Shown: one piece after another, positions 12,260 through 23,500 of the stretch
Layout: each line of letters opens with the position of its first letter
Position numbering within the stretch: position 1 is the first letter of the stretch
From: Euptelea pleiosperma
Taxonomy: Eukaryota > Streptophyta > Magnoliopsida > Ranunculales > Eupteleaceae
Direction of reading: 5' to 3'
DNA length: 64,000 nucleotides
Assembly: GCA_035048495.1 (NCBI GenBank)
Contig: CM068545.1
Coordinates: forward strand, 15,025,702-15,089,701
Program-made: the position numbers and the translations under genes
The notes under the pieces: generated by a model
What the model saw: the letters and a program-made list of their open reading frames with translations, nothing else
The model's database searches: none
Told to the model about the DNA's origin: nothing

Positions 12260-13347
12260 ATACTAATTAGGGTCTTGTCGAGACAAGCCATTTGCTATAA
12301 AGGGTCTCACTCTCACATCGTCTCGAGCGAGACAACCCGAATGAGCTCCCACCCAATCCAGAGGTTCCTCTATCAGATGGACGGTCTGGATGGGGCAACA
12401 TAAACCCTCCACATAGTACAAAATGGCAGTTGGTCTAGGCAAGACTTTAACGGCGTAATTGGCGGTGCATCCTTTTGCAACACTTGCCATATTGTGGCAT
12501 GAAAGAATCAAATGGGTTGCTAAGAAACAAAATAGAAACTTCCAACATGGATTAGTACTTCGGAATCTTGATTCTTAGTCAATCTAAATAAAGACAAGTG
12601 GAAGGAAGGGAACCAATGAAACTCAAAGAAAGCAATTCCACCTTTAAAAAATGAATTTCGACCTTAAATTATACAATAATATACCTCTCATTTAGTAGGT
12701 CCCACCATCTAAATTTACCCGCCCATAGATCATGTGGTTATAATCAGCCAATCAAGTTTACTTTAATAGATCTTCTAGCTAGGTAAGAATCACGGAATTG
12801 TGGGTCCCAATCACCTTCGTATGTGCCATGTGAATAGTAACTCACCCCGTGAAATGTTGATCACTACTAACTCTTTAATGTTAGTGACACCAAGTACTGC
12901 AACGTGGCACATAAAATGCCAAAATCAGGCAGGTAGTTGATGATTTCTAGCCATTTGATTTTATTTAATTTTTTCTATTGACTTGGACCAAATTTTTTTA
13001 TCGCTCGTGGACTTGTTAATAAAGCCCATGTTGCTGAAATCCAACAGCCAAGATACCCATCAGGCTGATTTTTGTTGTGTAGGTTCACAAAAGGGGAAGC
13101 TAAATCTTTTTGGTCAAATGGGCTCGAAAAGTGTACCAGGTGGCAATATTTAGTGTGACCAACACACATAACAGGTATTAATGTTCAACACCTCAGGTTT
13201 CCTCTTCCTCTCAGAGAATAGAATGATATCGGTGGACAAATCAAGTGCCCAAGCTTCAACGGTCAACAAATTAAAAATGAGCCAAATAGCTCCAAAAAGT
13301 CCATTTTTATTGGTTTTGGTAGGTCTTCTAATCAATGCAGTATAGAC
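12260..13347. other. Intergenic; palindromic-MITE fragments only
   Basis: No gene was recognised. Between about 12800 and 13170 there are diverged pieces of the CCACGTGG palindrome family (ACGTGGCAC near 12902 and the CAGGCTGATTTTTG segment near 13062). The remainder shows nothing I can name. Confidence 0.45.
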
Positions 13348-14069
13348 TAGGGTCGCTCTACGGGGCCCACCTCTTTCGGCTGGGCACTAACATTTAAAGG
13401 GCATCCACATCAATTAGAGGGCCCCTGTTTGGACACCCCATTTTGCTCAGCAGCCACATTAAAATCCAAAAAAAAAAAAATTCTAACTTGGGCTCCTGGC
13501 CATGATTGACCTGGTGGGCTTGGCCGTGGGTGCCATGGTGGCCACGGTAGTTTAGGGCCATGGAGGCAAAAAAATAAAAATTGTGGGCTTGCCGCATATT
13601 GTCCATCAATTTGTGGGAGTATGGGGTGCTCCAAACCACCACTCTACTACCACTCTGTCACCACCACCACTAACTCCACAACCACCACTACCTCTACCAT
13701 CACCACCACCACTCTACCATCACCACCACTCCAACACCACCACCAACTCCACCACCACCACCACCAACACCAACACCACAAACTCCACCACCACTACCAT
13801 CGCTAACTCCACCATCAATCACCACCACTCCAACACCACCACCACTACCACCATTGCCACCAAGAAGATGAAGAGAAAATGAAAATTTGAGAGAGAGAGA
13901 GAGAGCTGAGGGAAGTATAGCTTTGTCGTTTTTGACGCTAATGGAGGTAATGAGTGTGGGTGCCCAAACAAAACTGTAAAGGGATGGGAAAGGACAATTT
14001 GGTCCTCAAAAATTGGTTTATTTTGTGGGTGCCCGACTTAAAGAGGTGGGTGCCCGTAGAGTGACCCTA
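13348..14069. mobile_element. TAGGGTC TIR element with (CAC)n interior
   Basis: The ends are inverted repeats: TAGGGTCGCTCTACGGGG at the left, and on the other strand TAGGGTCACTCTACGGGC. The direct repeat TAGAC flanks it (13343-13347 and 14070-14074). The centre (13636-13865) is an imperfect CAC/CCA trinucleotide array. Open frames here are His/Thr/Pro low-complexity artefacts. A short GA run sits at 13890. Confidence 0.8.
13636..13865 (+). repeat. (CAC/CCA)n imperfect trinucleotide array
   Basis: About 230 bp of CAC, CCA and ACC triplets interrupted by ACTC and ATC variants. It lies inside the TAGGGTC element. Confidence 0.9.
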
Positions 14070-14531
14070 TAGACAATGATCCATCATAAAGCTGATCCAT
14101 TAATCTAATGGTTTATGCAAGTAGATTATGGAATCAACGGTGTATGCATGTGAACTTATCTTTCGTGTAAAAAGTTTAAGGGTACACGTGGGATATCCTA
14201 TAGCCAGTAAGGTAAGGGGCCGGGACATATATATCGGCCCTATCTAGTAAACGTTTTTGACAAAAATCAGCCTCATATGATAGTCATAACCACACAATCA
14301 ATCATCTTCTTTTTCGACGGCTAGCAATACAAAGATGGTATCTAGCAATCGGATCGTTATAATCAATCCATCAAGCTAAAATATGGTCAAATAGTCTAGG
14401 TATAGTATCGTAAGTACGGTAGTACCCAGAGTACCTAATGTTTTCCCAAGTTTATGTACAAGAAGTTCAGGCCATTAGAAGCAGGAGGAGGAAGAAAGCC
14501 GTCCATGGAGGGTCAAAGGGAAACCAATCGG

Positions 14532-14619
14532 CACGTGTCTTGCAAGTCCATGCTTCTCTCGTTTCTGCTGCCACGTCACAATATCTCCTCAATTTCTCGT
14601 TTTCTCTCTCTCTATATAT
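14532..14619 (+). promoter_or_regulatory. Core promoter of the LC8 gene: G-box and TATA box
   Basis: A CACGTG hexamer lies at 14532-14537 and a TATATAT box at 14613-14619 within a CT-rich stretch. The TATA box is about 55 bp before the start codon, leaving a short leader. A CCAAT motif sits at 14524. Function is inferred from position and motif only. Confidence 0.6.
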
Positions 14620-14672
14620 TGCCAGTCAAATTTCAAACTTTTCTTCAATACACACACGTTCTATCTCTACTC

Positions 14673-15292
14673 ATGGAGATGGCACAGAAAGGGAAGGAGA
14701 AGGAGGAAGTGTTAAATCCTTCTCGTCGTAAGTTATTATCATGCGCCGATAGGTCTCCGACAACAGATGTGAAGTTGGCTGCGATTGCTATCAGTCTCAA
14801 TATACGGTTGAGGGCAGCCGATATGCCGGCCAACATGCAAGAGCGAGCGTTACGATACGCCAGATCACTTGTTGATGCTGCACCTCCCAACAACAGACCT
14901 AAGCCCACCCACATAGCTCGGTCTCTCAAGAAGGTACGTGCAATCTACTGAGCCATCGATCGAGCCTGATTATCGGTAGAGATGGTATATACACAGGAGT
15001 TTAGGGAGATTGCATGCATATACACAAATTCATTACTTTAACACGACTCGGTGGCGCCTAATGAAACTGAAACTGATGAGTTGGGGAATTTTTGCAGGAG
15101 TTTGACTCGTCGTACGGCCCTGCGTGGCACTGTGTTGTGGGGACGAGTTTCGGATCGTTCGTGACTCACTCGCCTAATGGGTTCATCTACTTCACTCTCG
15201 ACTCGCTGTCGTTTCTTCTCTTCAAAACGGAGGTTCGGCCGGTCATCGAGTCGAGTCCACCTCGTGAGGAAAAAGTAAAAATAAAATTATAA
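14673..15292 (+). CDS. Dynein light chain LC8-type protein, 151 aa
   Basis: Exon 1 is 14673-14933 (87 codons) and exon 2 is 15098-15292, joined in phase 0 across a 164-bp GT/AG intron. LC8 is a small dimeric hub that binds short linear motifs in partner proteins; plants lack dynein heavy chains, so it acts as a scaffold there. Residues 49-70 ([11 protein letters not shown]) form the second helix region. The core follows as [20 protein letters not shown] (79-98), then [13 protein letters not shown] and [14 protein letters not shown], the conserved LC8 strands. A 45-residue basic/polar N-terminal extension and a charged C-terminal tail (from about 132) make it longer than the 89-aa animal protein, as is common for plant paralogues. 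The ATG chosen is the first after the TATA box in this frame without an intervening stop. Confidence 0.95.
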
Positions 15293-15955
15293 ATATTAAT
15301 TATCGCGTGTATTTAGTTTGTTTACCCCTGATTTTCAAAGAATTACCATATGTTGTATAGATCTTGAAACCGAATGGTAATGGTACTCTTCAATGGTGTA
15401 ATTTTGGTAATTTAGAGCTAAAATGGGGTGATGATTTTGGCATAAAAGCGGAAAACAACCTCTAAAATTTCATGTGCAAAGAAGAAACGGCGAGGAAACG
15501 ACGATGGCGGTAGTGCTGGCAGCTGGACCCACTTAAGAGATTTTCTTTGAGGTAATCTTGACCGTCCAACAATATTTGTATATTTTGATAGAGGGTCAAT
15601 CTATTATTTATTTTTGGGTTGGCAATTTTACCTTGTAGATAAACCAATAGATAGAGATATATTTTTTGGCCGGTCGCATCCATGTCTGAGCCCACTCCAT
15701 GTGTGTTCATTAGTCTTTCTTTTTTAGCTAAATGCAAATTTATAAAGAAAAATAGAGAAAAGTACAAGCGTCGGCAGAGCAAAAGGGAGAATTTCAAAGA
15801 TCACCTACGCAGACAACAAATCTGAAGTCTGGTCAGGACATCAGTCGTAATAAAAAAAAAAAAAAAGGGGGACGACAATCCCACCATTGAGTTGAACCAG
15901 TTTAAAGCCTAGCACCCATTTTGGCACAATGTGTGTTCATTAGTTCATTAGTTAT
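15293..15955. other. 3' flank of the LC8 gene, no further gene seen
   Basis: AT-rich flank. The minus-strand frame at 15462-15797 has no recognisable domain and I treat it as chance. Confidence 0.5.
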
Positions 15956-16335
15956 GGGATGGCATTATTTGCACAAACCTTTTCTGTAGTGACACCCACA
16001 ATTTACCTACACACCCAAAGTCGAAGAAAAAAAAAATGAATGAAGAAGAGGAACCCACCTCCACCGTCATCTTCTTCTTCACTACCACACCACCACCACA
16101 ACCGCACCTCCACCATCGCCTTCTTCTTCTACTGCCACCACCACCAGCACCACCGCACCTCTCTCTCTCTCTCTGTCTCTTAAAAAAAAAATCTCACTCG
16201 TCTCGGCAAGTCGGGTGGACATGGCTTTGGTCATATCCTACCGGGGGGTGCCCAAACAAGAGATGGTATTTTTGGCCAAAAAAACGACGGGTGCCGAGCT
16301 TAAAAGGGCATGTGCTCGTGGAGCTATCTTTATGT
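15956..16335. repeat. Partial relative of the GCATTATTTGCAC element
   Basis: It begins with GGCATTATTTGCAC, like the element at 11496, and carries the same GAAGAAGAGGAACC segment followed by CCACC triplets and a short CT run. The right terminus is diverged and no duplication was found. Confidence 0.5.
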
Positions 16336-16520
16336 ATATTCATATATTAGTTCATTCTATATGTGTATGAAATAGAAAGATTGAAGAAACAAGTTTTCAT
16401 CCATTTAAGAAACAAGTTTCCATAGAATTTTCTATGAACGTGACCTCCTAAACACATCAATCTCTACCGGAAGAGTCCCAGTTTCTATATGATTTGAGCA
16501 CAAGATAAATCTTTGACAAT

Positions 16521-16785
16521 GGACCACAATATAAGCCACGTGGCATGCTCTTAGAGACTGCCAACTATATGGACATTCGGCCCTAAGTGTTGGATTGTAG
16601 TCGTTTTCATGCATGGATTAATTTTTAACCGTAGTATTCAAGCATTATTTTGGGTACTAAGATCCAAAGGTTTGAAATCACTAGTCAGGCTGATTTTTAT
16701 TTTTTTTGTGCGTAGGTCCACCTGGCCAAACATTAATCATATGGTCCGTGGTCCCGAGTCTGCCACATGGCTCATACTGTGGTCC
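16521..16785. repeat. Palindromic MITE, CCACGTGG family
   Basis: The left end is GGACCACAATATAAGCCACG and the right end is its inverse (CATGGCTCATACTGTGGTCC). The central landmarks ATCACTAGTCAGGCTGATTT and GTAGGTCCACCTGG are present. This is a typical near-palindromic, non-coding MITE. Confidence 0.75.
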
Positions 16786-17130
16786 GTCATTAACGTCCGT
16801 CATCAAAGCTCTACTCAATTATAGTTCTTAGATTTGAAGATCCATATCTCCCTGCCAGGTGGATATAATTGATTGAATGATAAGTCGACGAGCAATTTGT
16901 GCGTAGAGTATGATGAGATCTACCGTACGTGTGGCCTGCATTTAATGTAGAGATTTCCGTCCTATCCAATCCGGGGGCCCTACAGAGATCATCTGTTATA
17001 CTACTTTGGTGGGGTCCGTTGTTAGACATGAGTCTGATGTACCATGATATAATATGATTGGCTCCCTAACACCATAAGTTCAAGATGTCTGCGTCTTCTC
17101 GTTTAGCTCGTGGGCATGCTTGTGGGGTGT

Positions 17131-17302
17131 AAAACTTCTATCACACGAAATTGTAAATCACACAATCACAAGCCAATGAGTTCGCGGCACGTACACAAGT
17201 TCTTTGCAACGTCCCATGTGCTTTTGCTTTTTAGGTGTACGTGCCGAGAACTCATTGGCTGTGTTTTGTGTGATTTGCAATCCCATTGTGACAGAAGTTT
17301 TA
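17131..17302. repeat. Short palindromic MITE, CACACGAAATTG family, copy 1
   Basis: The arms are inverted copies running from AAAACTTCTATCACACG to the inverse near 17300, with CGGCACGTACAC and GTGTACGTGCCG toward the centre. A near-identical copy starts at 17890. Frames on both strands are products of the palindrome. Confidence 0.8.
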
Positions 17303-17492
17303 CTCGTGGGTGTGTGTTCCGTAACACGTAAGCAGTCGAAAACCAATCATTTTGATGCATCAGACTATCAGAGGAGGAGCCTGGGAAAATGTTCCCACTC
17401 ATTACTTTCTTGTGGAAGTGCGTGCCGTTAGTCTCGCACTCTCGCTTCTGTCTCACGCAATCCCCCATTCGTTGTAAAACTTCAAGGAAAAA

Positions 17493-17882
17493 GATGTAAC
17501 GAGGTATGCCTGAAACTGTTCATTTGCGGAAGCGGCATATTTGGTAGTCACCGCTGTCCTCTGGGCCCACTGACCGCTTGGATGTTTATCTCACCCCTTG
17601 GTGGATATACATACCAAAAATCACCTTGATTGGTAATCTATAACCATTAGATTTTAACACTTTTTAGCACCATTTAAGGCGTTCTTATAGCCGTTGAATA
17701 CAACCATCTTTTGAGTACTAAAACCAACGGCTAAAAATCATTAAACAAGCTGATTTTTTGTATTAATATCTATTAAAGGGTGGACTAAACATCCATGCGG
17801 TCAGTGGGCCCAGATGGCAGTGGTGACTACCAAAAATGCTGCTTCCGCAAATGAAAAGATCTCAGGTATACCTTGTTACATC
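17493..17882. repeat. Palindromic element, GATGTAACAAGG family, copy 1
   Basis: The termini are GATGTAACGAGGTATGCCTGA and the inverse of GATGTAACAAGGTATACCTGA. Inside them are TTTGCGGAAGCGGCAT and its complement. Two related copies are at 38063 and 38546. It has no coding capacity. Confidence 0.8.
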
Positions 17883-17889
17883 ACGACCC

Positions 17890-18060
17890 AAACTTCTATC
17901 GCACGAAATTGTAAATCACACACTCACAAGCCAATGAGTTCTCGGCACGTACACAAGTGCTTTGCAACGTACCCATATGCTTTTGCTTTTTAGGTGTACG
18001 TACCGAGAGCTCATTGGCTTGTGATTGTGTGATTTACAATTTCGTGTGATAGAAGTTTTA
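17890..18060. repeat. Short palindromic MITE, CACACGAAATTG family, copy 2
   Basis: A 171-bp, nearly perfect hairpin that is almost the same sequence as the copy at 17131. It starts 8 bp after the GATGTAACAAGG element ends. Confidence 0.8.
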
Positions 18061-18369
18061 CTCCCCCATTTGGTGTGTTTGGAGTTTGTTGTACGGTTTT
18101 ACCATGTTCTCTTGACATGTGTCAACCAATAATTTAAGATGATGGGCTTTGGGCCGTACATTAATCCCTTAACCCAACCAGCGTTAAGGCACTGGTTAGT
18201 GGTTAACAAGGGTACTTGTCATACATTTTGCGAGGCGGACATCAAAGTTTGAAGTCTCCAAGGCCATCGAATTTTTTCTCCCACCAAATAAGCTTTAAAG
18301 AGCAAAGTGAAATTTATATTCAAATTTAATCAATTGTGTTTTCTTCAGATCCCTATACTTAATTATCGA

Positions 18370-18724
18370 GCTCCGTTGACAGATATAAAATGACAGGTCA
18401 AATGACAGGGACACAATATAAGCAGGTGGCACACTGTTACAGGACTCTGACCGTACGGATGTTTGTCCTATCCCACGGTGAACCTACAAACCAAAACTCA
18501 GCCTGATTAGTGATTTATAAGTGTTGGATCTTTGTACCTCAAATACTGCTCAAATTCCCACAGTTGAGATCAGCCCATGAAAATAAGTCCCATGCAATGC
18601 CTAAAAATCACTAATCAGGCTGATATTTGGTTTTTAGGTCAACCATGGGATAGGACAAACATCCATATGGTCAGAGTACTCCTGTAACAGTGTGCCACGT
18701 GGCTGATAGAGCTGTCAACGGAGC
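18370..18724. mobile_element. Palindromic MITE with 13-bp TIRs
   Basis: The termini are perfect inverted repeats GCTCCGTTGACAG (18370-18382) and CTGTCAACGGAGC (18712-18724). The arms carry GGTGGCACACTGTTACAGGA and its inverse, GACCGTACGGATGTTTGTCC, and ATCAGCCTGATTAGTGAT-type segments. The arms match so well that this is probably a young or gene-converted copy. Non-coding. Confidence 0.82.
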
Positions 18725-18960
18725 CTGACCCTTTTCTAATTCGTCTTCAACTCTTTTTTATCTAGATTCTAAAGAGATCAAGCTTCTCTTAGTTTTCTTG
18801 CACTTCTTTTTTCTCTCCCGGAAGGAGATGGATTTATTGCTACACCATTAACCTATCAAACCAAAAAATCAAAATCAACTTTCCTGTTAAACACTATTTT
18901 AATATAATACCATTCTATAGGAGCTCATAAAGATCAACTCTACTAAGAAAAGGGTGATTG

Positions 18961-19241
18961 CATGGTTTAAAAAACGTTCGTTATAATGAAAATAACGGCT
19001 GTTATAATGGTAAATCCCCAACCCCGTTACATTATTTTATAAATAATGTCCAAATTAAAAATGGCTTAGCGTATATAATTGTCGTTTCAACGGATATAAC
19101 GCCCACTATTTAAAAAAATATTTTTTTTAATATTATCGGTGTTATTCTGAAAAAAAATAATATTCTAATCTTTTTTTTACTTGAGACGTGACTTGTAATA
19201 ACGTTCATAACAATAATGTCACGTGACTATTTAAAACTTTG
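18961..19241. mobile_element. hAT-type MITE, 8-bp TSD
   Basis: The termini are CATGGTTTAAAAAACG and, on the other strand, CAAAGTTTTAAATAG. The direct repeat GGTGATTG flanks it at 18953-18960 and 19242-19249. The interior has repeated ATAACG/CGTTAT. It belongs to the same family as the copies at 2563 and 35417. Confidence 0.87.
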
Positions 19242-19571
19242 GGTGATTGATGAATATTAGGAAGAATAAACAAAATCATTATCTTCTATGCCTTATCCCA
19301 AATGTCTGGAGTCTGCAACATGAATCTTATTTTGCCATTCGACTATATATGTTTAGAATAATATCTCCTGTCAAAGCATAAGTCTTCAAATATTTTCTTA
19401 TTACTTATAGCCATGCCATTTTTGATTTTCCTCTCTCCTTTTTAAGGCTTCAACTTGTATTGAAGCGCTCTTTTTATTTGTCTTCGTTGCACTTGTTCAA
19501 ACTATTTTAATCGATTTTCTCTTATTTTATCTCTTATTGAGGTTATTTTTAGGTTTCTTCGAAGAATCCAT

Positions 19572-19799
19572 CTAGAGCTACGCCCATTTCTTACATCCAG
19601 TTCTTACACCCGGTGGTAGGGCCTACATGGAGTTCATCATGCCAAAACCAGCTTAATGTATGGTTAGCAATGTCAAAATGAACTTAATTTTGGTGATGAT
19701 GATCATCATGCCAAAACCAGCTCAATGTATGGTTGGATCGTCCAACATGATCTCTATGTGAGCCCTACCTCTGGGTGTAAGAAATGGGTGTAGCTCTAG
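19572..19799. repeat. 228-bp palindromic MITE with CTAGAGCTACG ends
   Basis: The ends are CTAGAGCTACGCCCATTTCT and its inverse AGAAATGGGTGTAGCTCTAG. In the middle, ATCATGCCAAAACCAGCT occurs twice in direct orientation. No target duplication is evident. Confidence 0.75.
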
Positions 19800-19984
19800 A
19801 CCCATTTTTATTTTATCTTTTTAAGTTTTTCCACTCATCCATCTCAAAATACTCATTTCTGTTACAATCATTCTACCAACATATTCCTTGCCTCCCTAAC
19901 ATTCAGTTCTATAAAAACATATATAGTTAGTCTCATGGCTGTCATGTAAATTTTTTTCCTTTTGCTTGATAGGTGCAGGAAGTT

Positions 19985-20182
19985 GCCCAATTCTTTTGGG
20001 CCCACTGACCAGATGAATGTTTGGCCCATCCTTGGTGGACAAATCAGCATGATTGGTGATTTCTAGCCATTGTATTTGAGTATTTTTACATCATGGACTT
20101 AGAACGAAAAAAAACCAAAAAAAGCTCAAATCAACAGCTAGAAATGACCAACCAAGGGATGGGAGCAATTGGGCCCGAAAGA
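19985..20182. repeat. Fragment of the CCACGTGG/GGGCCCACTGACC palindrome family
   Basis: It contains TTTTGGGCCCACTGACCAGA, the ATCAGCATGATTGGTGATTT segment and a short right arm ending near GGGCCCGAAAG. It is diverged and partly deleted. Confidence 0.55.
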
Positions 20183-20484
20183 GCGTACTAAGTAGTTTTT
20201 TCTGTGGGGAGTTCGGTATTATATTTGTATACCGAGCTCGGTACACTAGATTTTCCTATTCCACAGTATTGTCGCGGGGGTGGTTTCCAACAATCCAATC
20301 TCGATGATTAGGACATTTTGGCACATCGAAGTCAAAGATGTACCCATTTGATAAGACCATCACGATGATGTTTACCAAATCAAGTCAGTGGGGTCCACAT
20401 AGGAGATCTTTAAACTTTCGCCCTCCGATTTATGCCATTCCTTGATTAGTTGTATTGATAGTGATACCATACCTTTAGATGTGC

Positions 20485-20494
20485 GCCACGTGGC
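20485..20494 (+). promoter_or_regulatory. G-box palindrome upstream of the DTW gene
   Basis: GCCACGTGGC, a perfect 10-bp palindrome containing CACGTG, lies about 60 bp before the DTW start codon. It is identical to the core at the ends of the local palindromic MITEs. A regulatory role is inferred. Confidence 0.5.
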
Positions 20495-20554
20495 TTAATA
20501 TTATTCCTGTAGACTCCAGAAAGGTGTACTCAATAGTCACACAAGGAACTAAAC

Positions 20555-23500
20555 ATGCTCTCCACTGCTCGCGCCTTATGCTCGAGATGCCCTTCTCCAT
20601 CTCCCACCATTCGCAACAAAACCAAGATGGATTCGCGACCCAGAATCGTTTGTCGCTCCTCTTCGAATTCTTCTTCTTCGCCTCCCAGAGATGATTGCAG
20701 GGTAGAGAGTGGTGGTGCCGCTATTAGCCTGCAAGAATGGCAGGGTTGGGGAACTTCCTCTCAGATACCTTCCATGGTCATGGAGGTTGTTGAGGACATG
20801 AAGGCATTGGAGAGAGACATGGATGCCCAGATGAGCTTCGGGGGCATTGGCGGGAAGCTCCAGGTAAAACCCATCTCCCTTTCGTCTCTTCTGAAGTTGT
20901 TTATTAGGGCCCGTTTGGATTGTTATAATTGCACCAAAATAAGCTGTTTGGGTAACAACGGTGATTCGAACTGATCCTTAGTCATCTTTGCTTGTACTGA
21001 TATTTCAGTAAGAAATTTGAGATGGGTATTGGAGAAATGAGCGAAAGTGAGGGTTTAATGGAGTTATTATCACCATTTTTTATGCGACTAGCTTTTCTAG
21101 AGATTGTAGAGATGTTTTACTTTAATGGGTAATTCATGGAAATTCAGAGAGTTGGATTTCTAGAGGTATTTATAATTGGGTTGTTTTAATTTTGTGTTTT
21201 TCTACATGGGTCGTTGTTTGGTGTTGGTGTTTCTGTGAAATGGGTGGTTTGATCAGTTATGGAGTTACTTAATTGGTTGGTATGTGTTTGTCTGGGACTT
21301 GTTAGAAATACTAGAGTTAGAAAAATGTCTGTGTTGGTGGGTTTTCTCTTAATGCATAAAGTAGTCAAGTTTTGGAAAAGGAGACATGAGAGAGGGATAG
21401 ATGATAGGATAATTCTTAACACTCTATTCAAATGTATGATATTTTAAATCCTTATGTAGGTTGTTATCTAGGGCTCTAGACAGAATTGAATGGGGGAACA
21501 GGATTCATGTTGGTGTCCCCAAATAGTTGGGATAAGGCAATGATGGTGATGATGGTGATGAAATCTCATTCCTAGTCACTACTTGGATTTCGAATTAATA
21601 CAGAACTGGAGCTTTCGATTTATACAGGAACCAAGTCTTAATCTTTAACTCCAAGGGCACCATTCTCATTTCATTTGCAATAGTAATTCATAAAACTGAC
21701 TTTTTCTACGGATTATGTAATAGATGGTATAAGCACAATGCTTTGAATTACATCCAATCTTTGGCTCGGCATTGGAGATTGACATCAGCAGTGAATCGAT
21801 ACCTAGCATGGTGGCTAATTACGGAGATAACTCACCAAGTAGACTTACTAGTTAGTAGAATACTGCTCGGAGCAAAGAGGGTACTCCTGAGACATGAAAC
21901 CATCTGAATCCAATACGGGAAATCACTTTCTGGAACTTAGATCATCTTCCCAGAAGTGCACATGGTTTCCCTTTATTAGTTGTGGAGGTTTGGTAGGTTT
22001 GGAGATGGCTGTTGTAAGAGTAGCATGAGCAGCTGCAAGAAGGTACCCAGTCTTGTGTAGTCTGTGTATACAATTAGGCTTCCCAGATTGTGTACTCTTT
22101 AGATTATTGTGGCTATGGCCACAATCACTAACGTTGCCTCCATTGCAGCTTCCATGAACTAATCCTGAGCCTTTGGAGCCCTAACATCAATGACAAGAAC
22201 AGACTTCTCAGGAGCAAAAGCATTAAACTTCTTTTTTAAATCAATAACCAAGGAGAAAAAAAAAACGTTAGACTGTTGCTTAGCAATCCTATGACTTTCT
22301 TGCTGGATGATAATTGATATGCCAAAAAAGGGTTCAATGTATGGAAAGTTTTAACAACCAAGGATCTGGACTCTAATATGTGTTGTGTTATGTAGAGACT
22401 GAAGATGCTTGAAGCACTGTACATGAAGGCACGATTCCGCGGGTCCAGCTTTTTTCTGAGGGCATTTCCGTAATTCTCACATAGATATACAGTAACCCTA
22501 ATTTCGTCTTGGGGTTATATATACACCTGTTGGTGAGAGACGAGGATCCAATCTTGTACTGTGTGTATTCTTTTTTTGCCCTAGAGCATAGTGGATTCGG
22601 TGTGGATCCGTGGGCGTACCTCAATCTAGAGGGAACCACGTAAATCTCTGTGTTGTGGTTTGTTTGCATCTTTGTTTTATTGTTCGTTTATTGTTCTTTC
22701 TTCCCAACAATATGTTCCTCCCAAGATTAAGTCTGGCTAGAATGCAAAGATATGCCAAATCTCTATGTGTGTTTCGTGCTCTACGATGGCCTCAGGGCAA
22801 TGTGAGACAATATGCTCGTAATAATTTAGCTCTTCACTCATTTCTTTGGATTATGAGTAGTACTGCTTCTCGTTGCGGGATTATCTAATCTCTTGATACA
22901 ATTGGATATGCAAGGTTTAGATTGTAGTGCTGATGGTATGAGGATGTGACAGACTCTCGAATCTCCATTCAGTATCTAGAGGAACATCAAATTATGACTA
23001 ATATGTAGCGCCGTCAAGTGCATCAACAATGTCATAGCAATGTAACTTTCATTTTCCTCTTTCGATAACCAGTGTCATCAGCCATTGGTTTCTTATCTTT
23101 ATCATCTATATAACCCAGTTTCTACTTTCCACTAAAGAATGCCTTGGCAGATTGGTACAATTCCATGTGATTTTTACTATTCAGCTTGATGATGCCAATC
23201 ACCATATAAGAGTTTTGGGGCTGCCTGAGACCTGAAATCACTTGTACTCTTACTTTGGGCACTATGATTTCCCAGGATGATGCTTCCTCCATTTTCGTTT
23301 GGTAAGGTAGGACCAAACGTGACCTCCTGGTTGTGGTGCAGAACTTCATCCAATTGAGCTATTGGCTTGAGTCAATGCTTCCAACATTTTGGGTTACTCC
23401 ATGATCAAAATGCAAAACTTCAAAAAGGTTGAAGAAAGTGAGTTTACACCTAAACTCAATACAAGAAGGATAGAGGGCGGGGAGTAAATATAGCCGAGAT

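Noticed and set aside
13583..13882. Frames of 61 and 99 codons rich in His, Thr and Pro
   Set aside because: Low-complexity CAC array inside the TAGGGTC element; two overlapping frames are equally open.
17110..17468. Several overlapping frames on both strands
   Set aside because: They come from a hairpin sequence, which reads similarly on both strands.
22610..22888. 92-codon plus-strand frame in DTW intron 1
   Set aside because: It starts within an LTR-like fragment and shows no recognisable domain.
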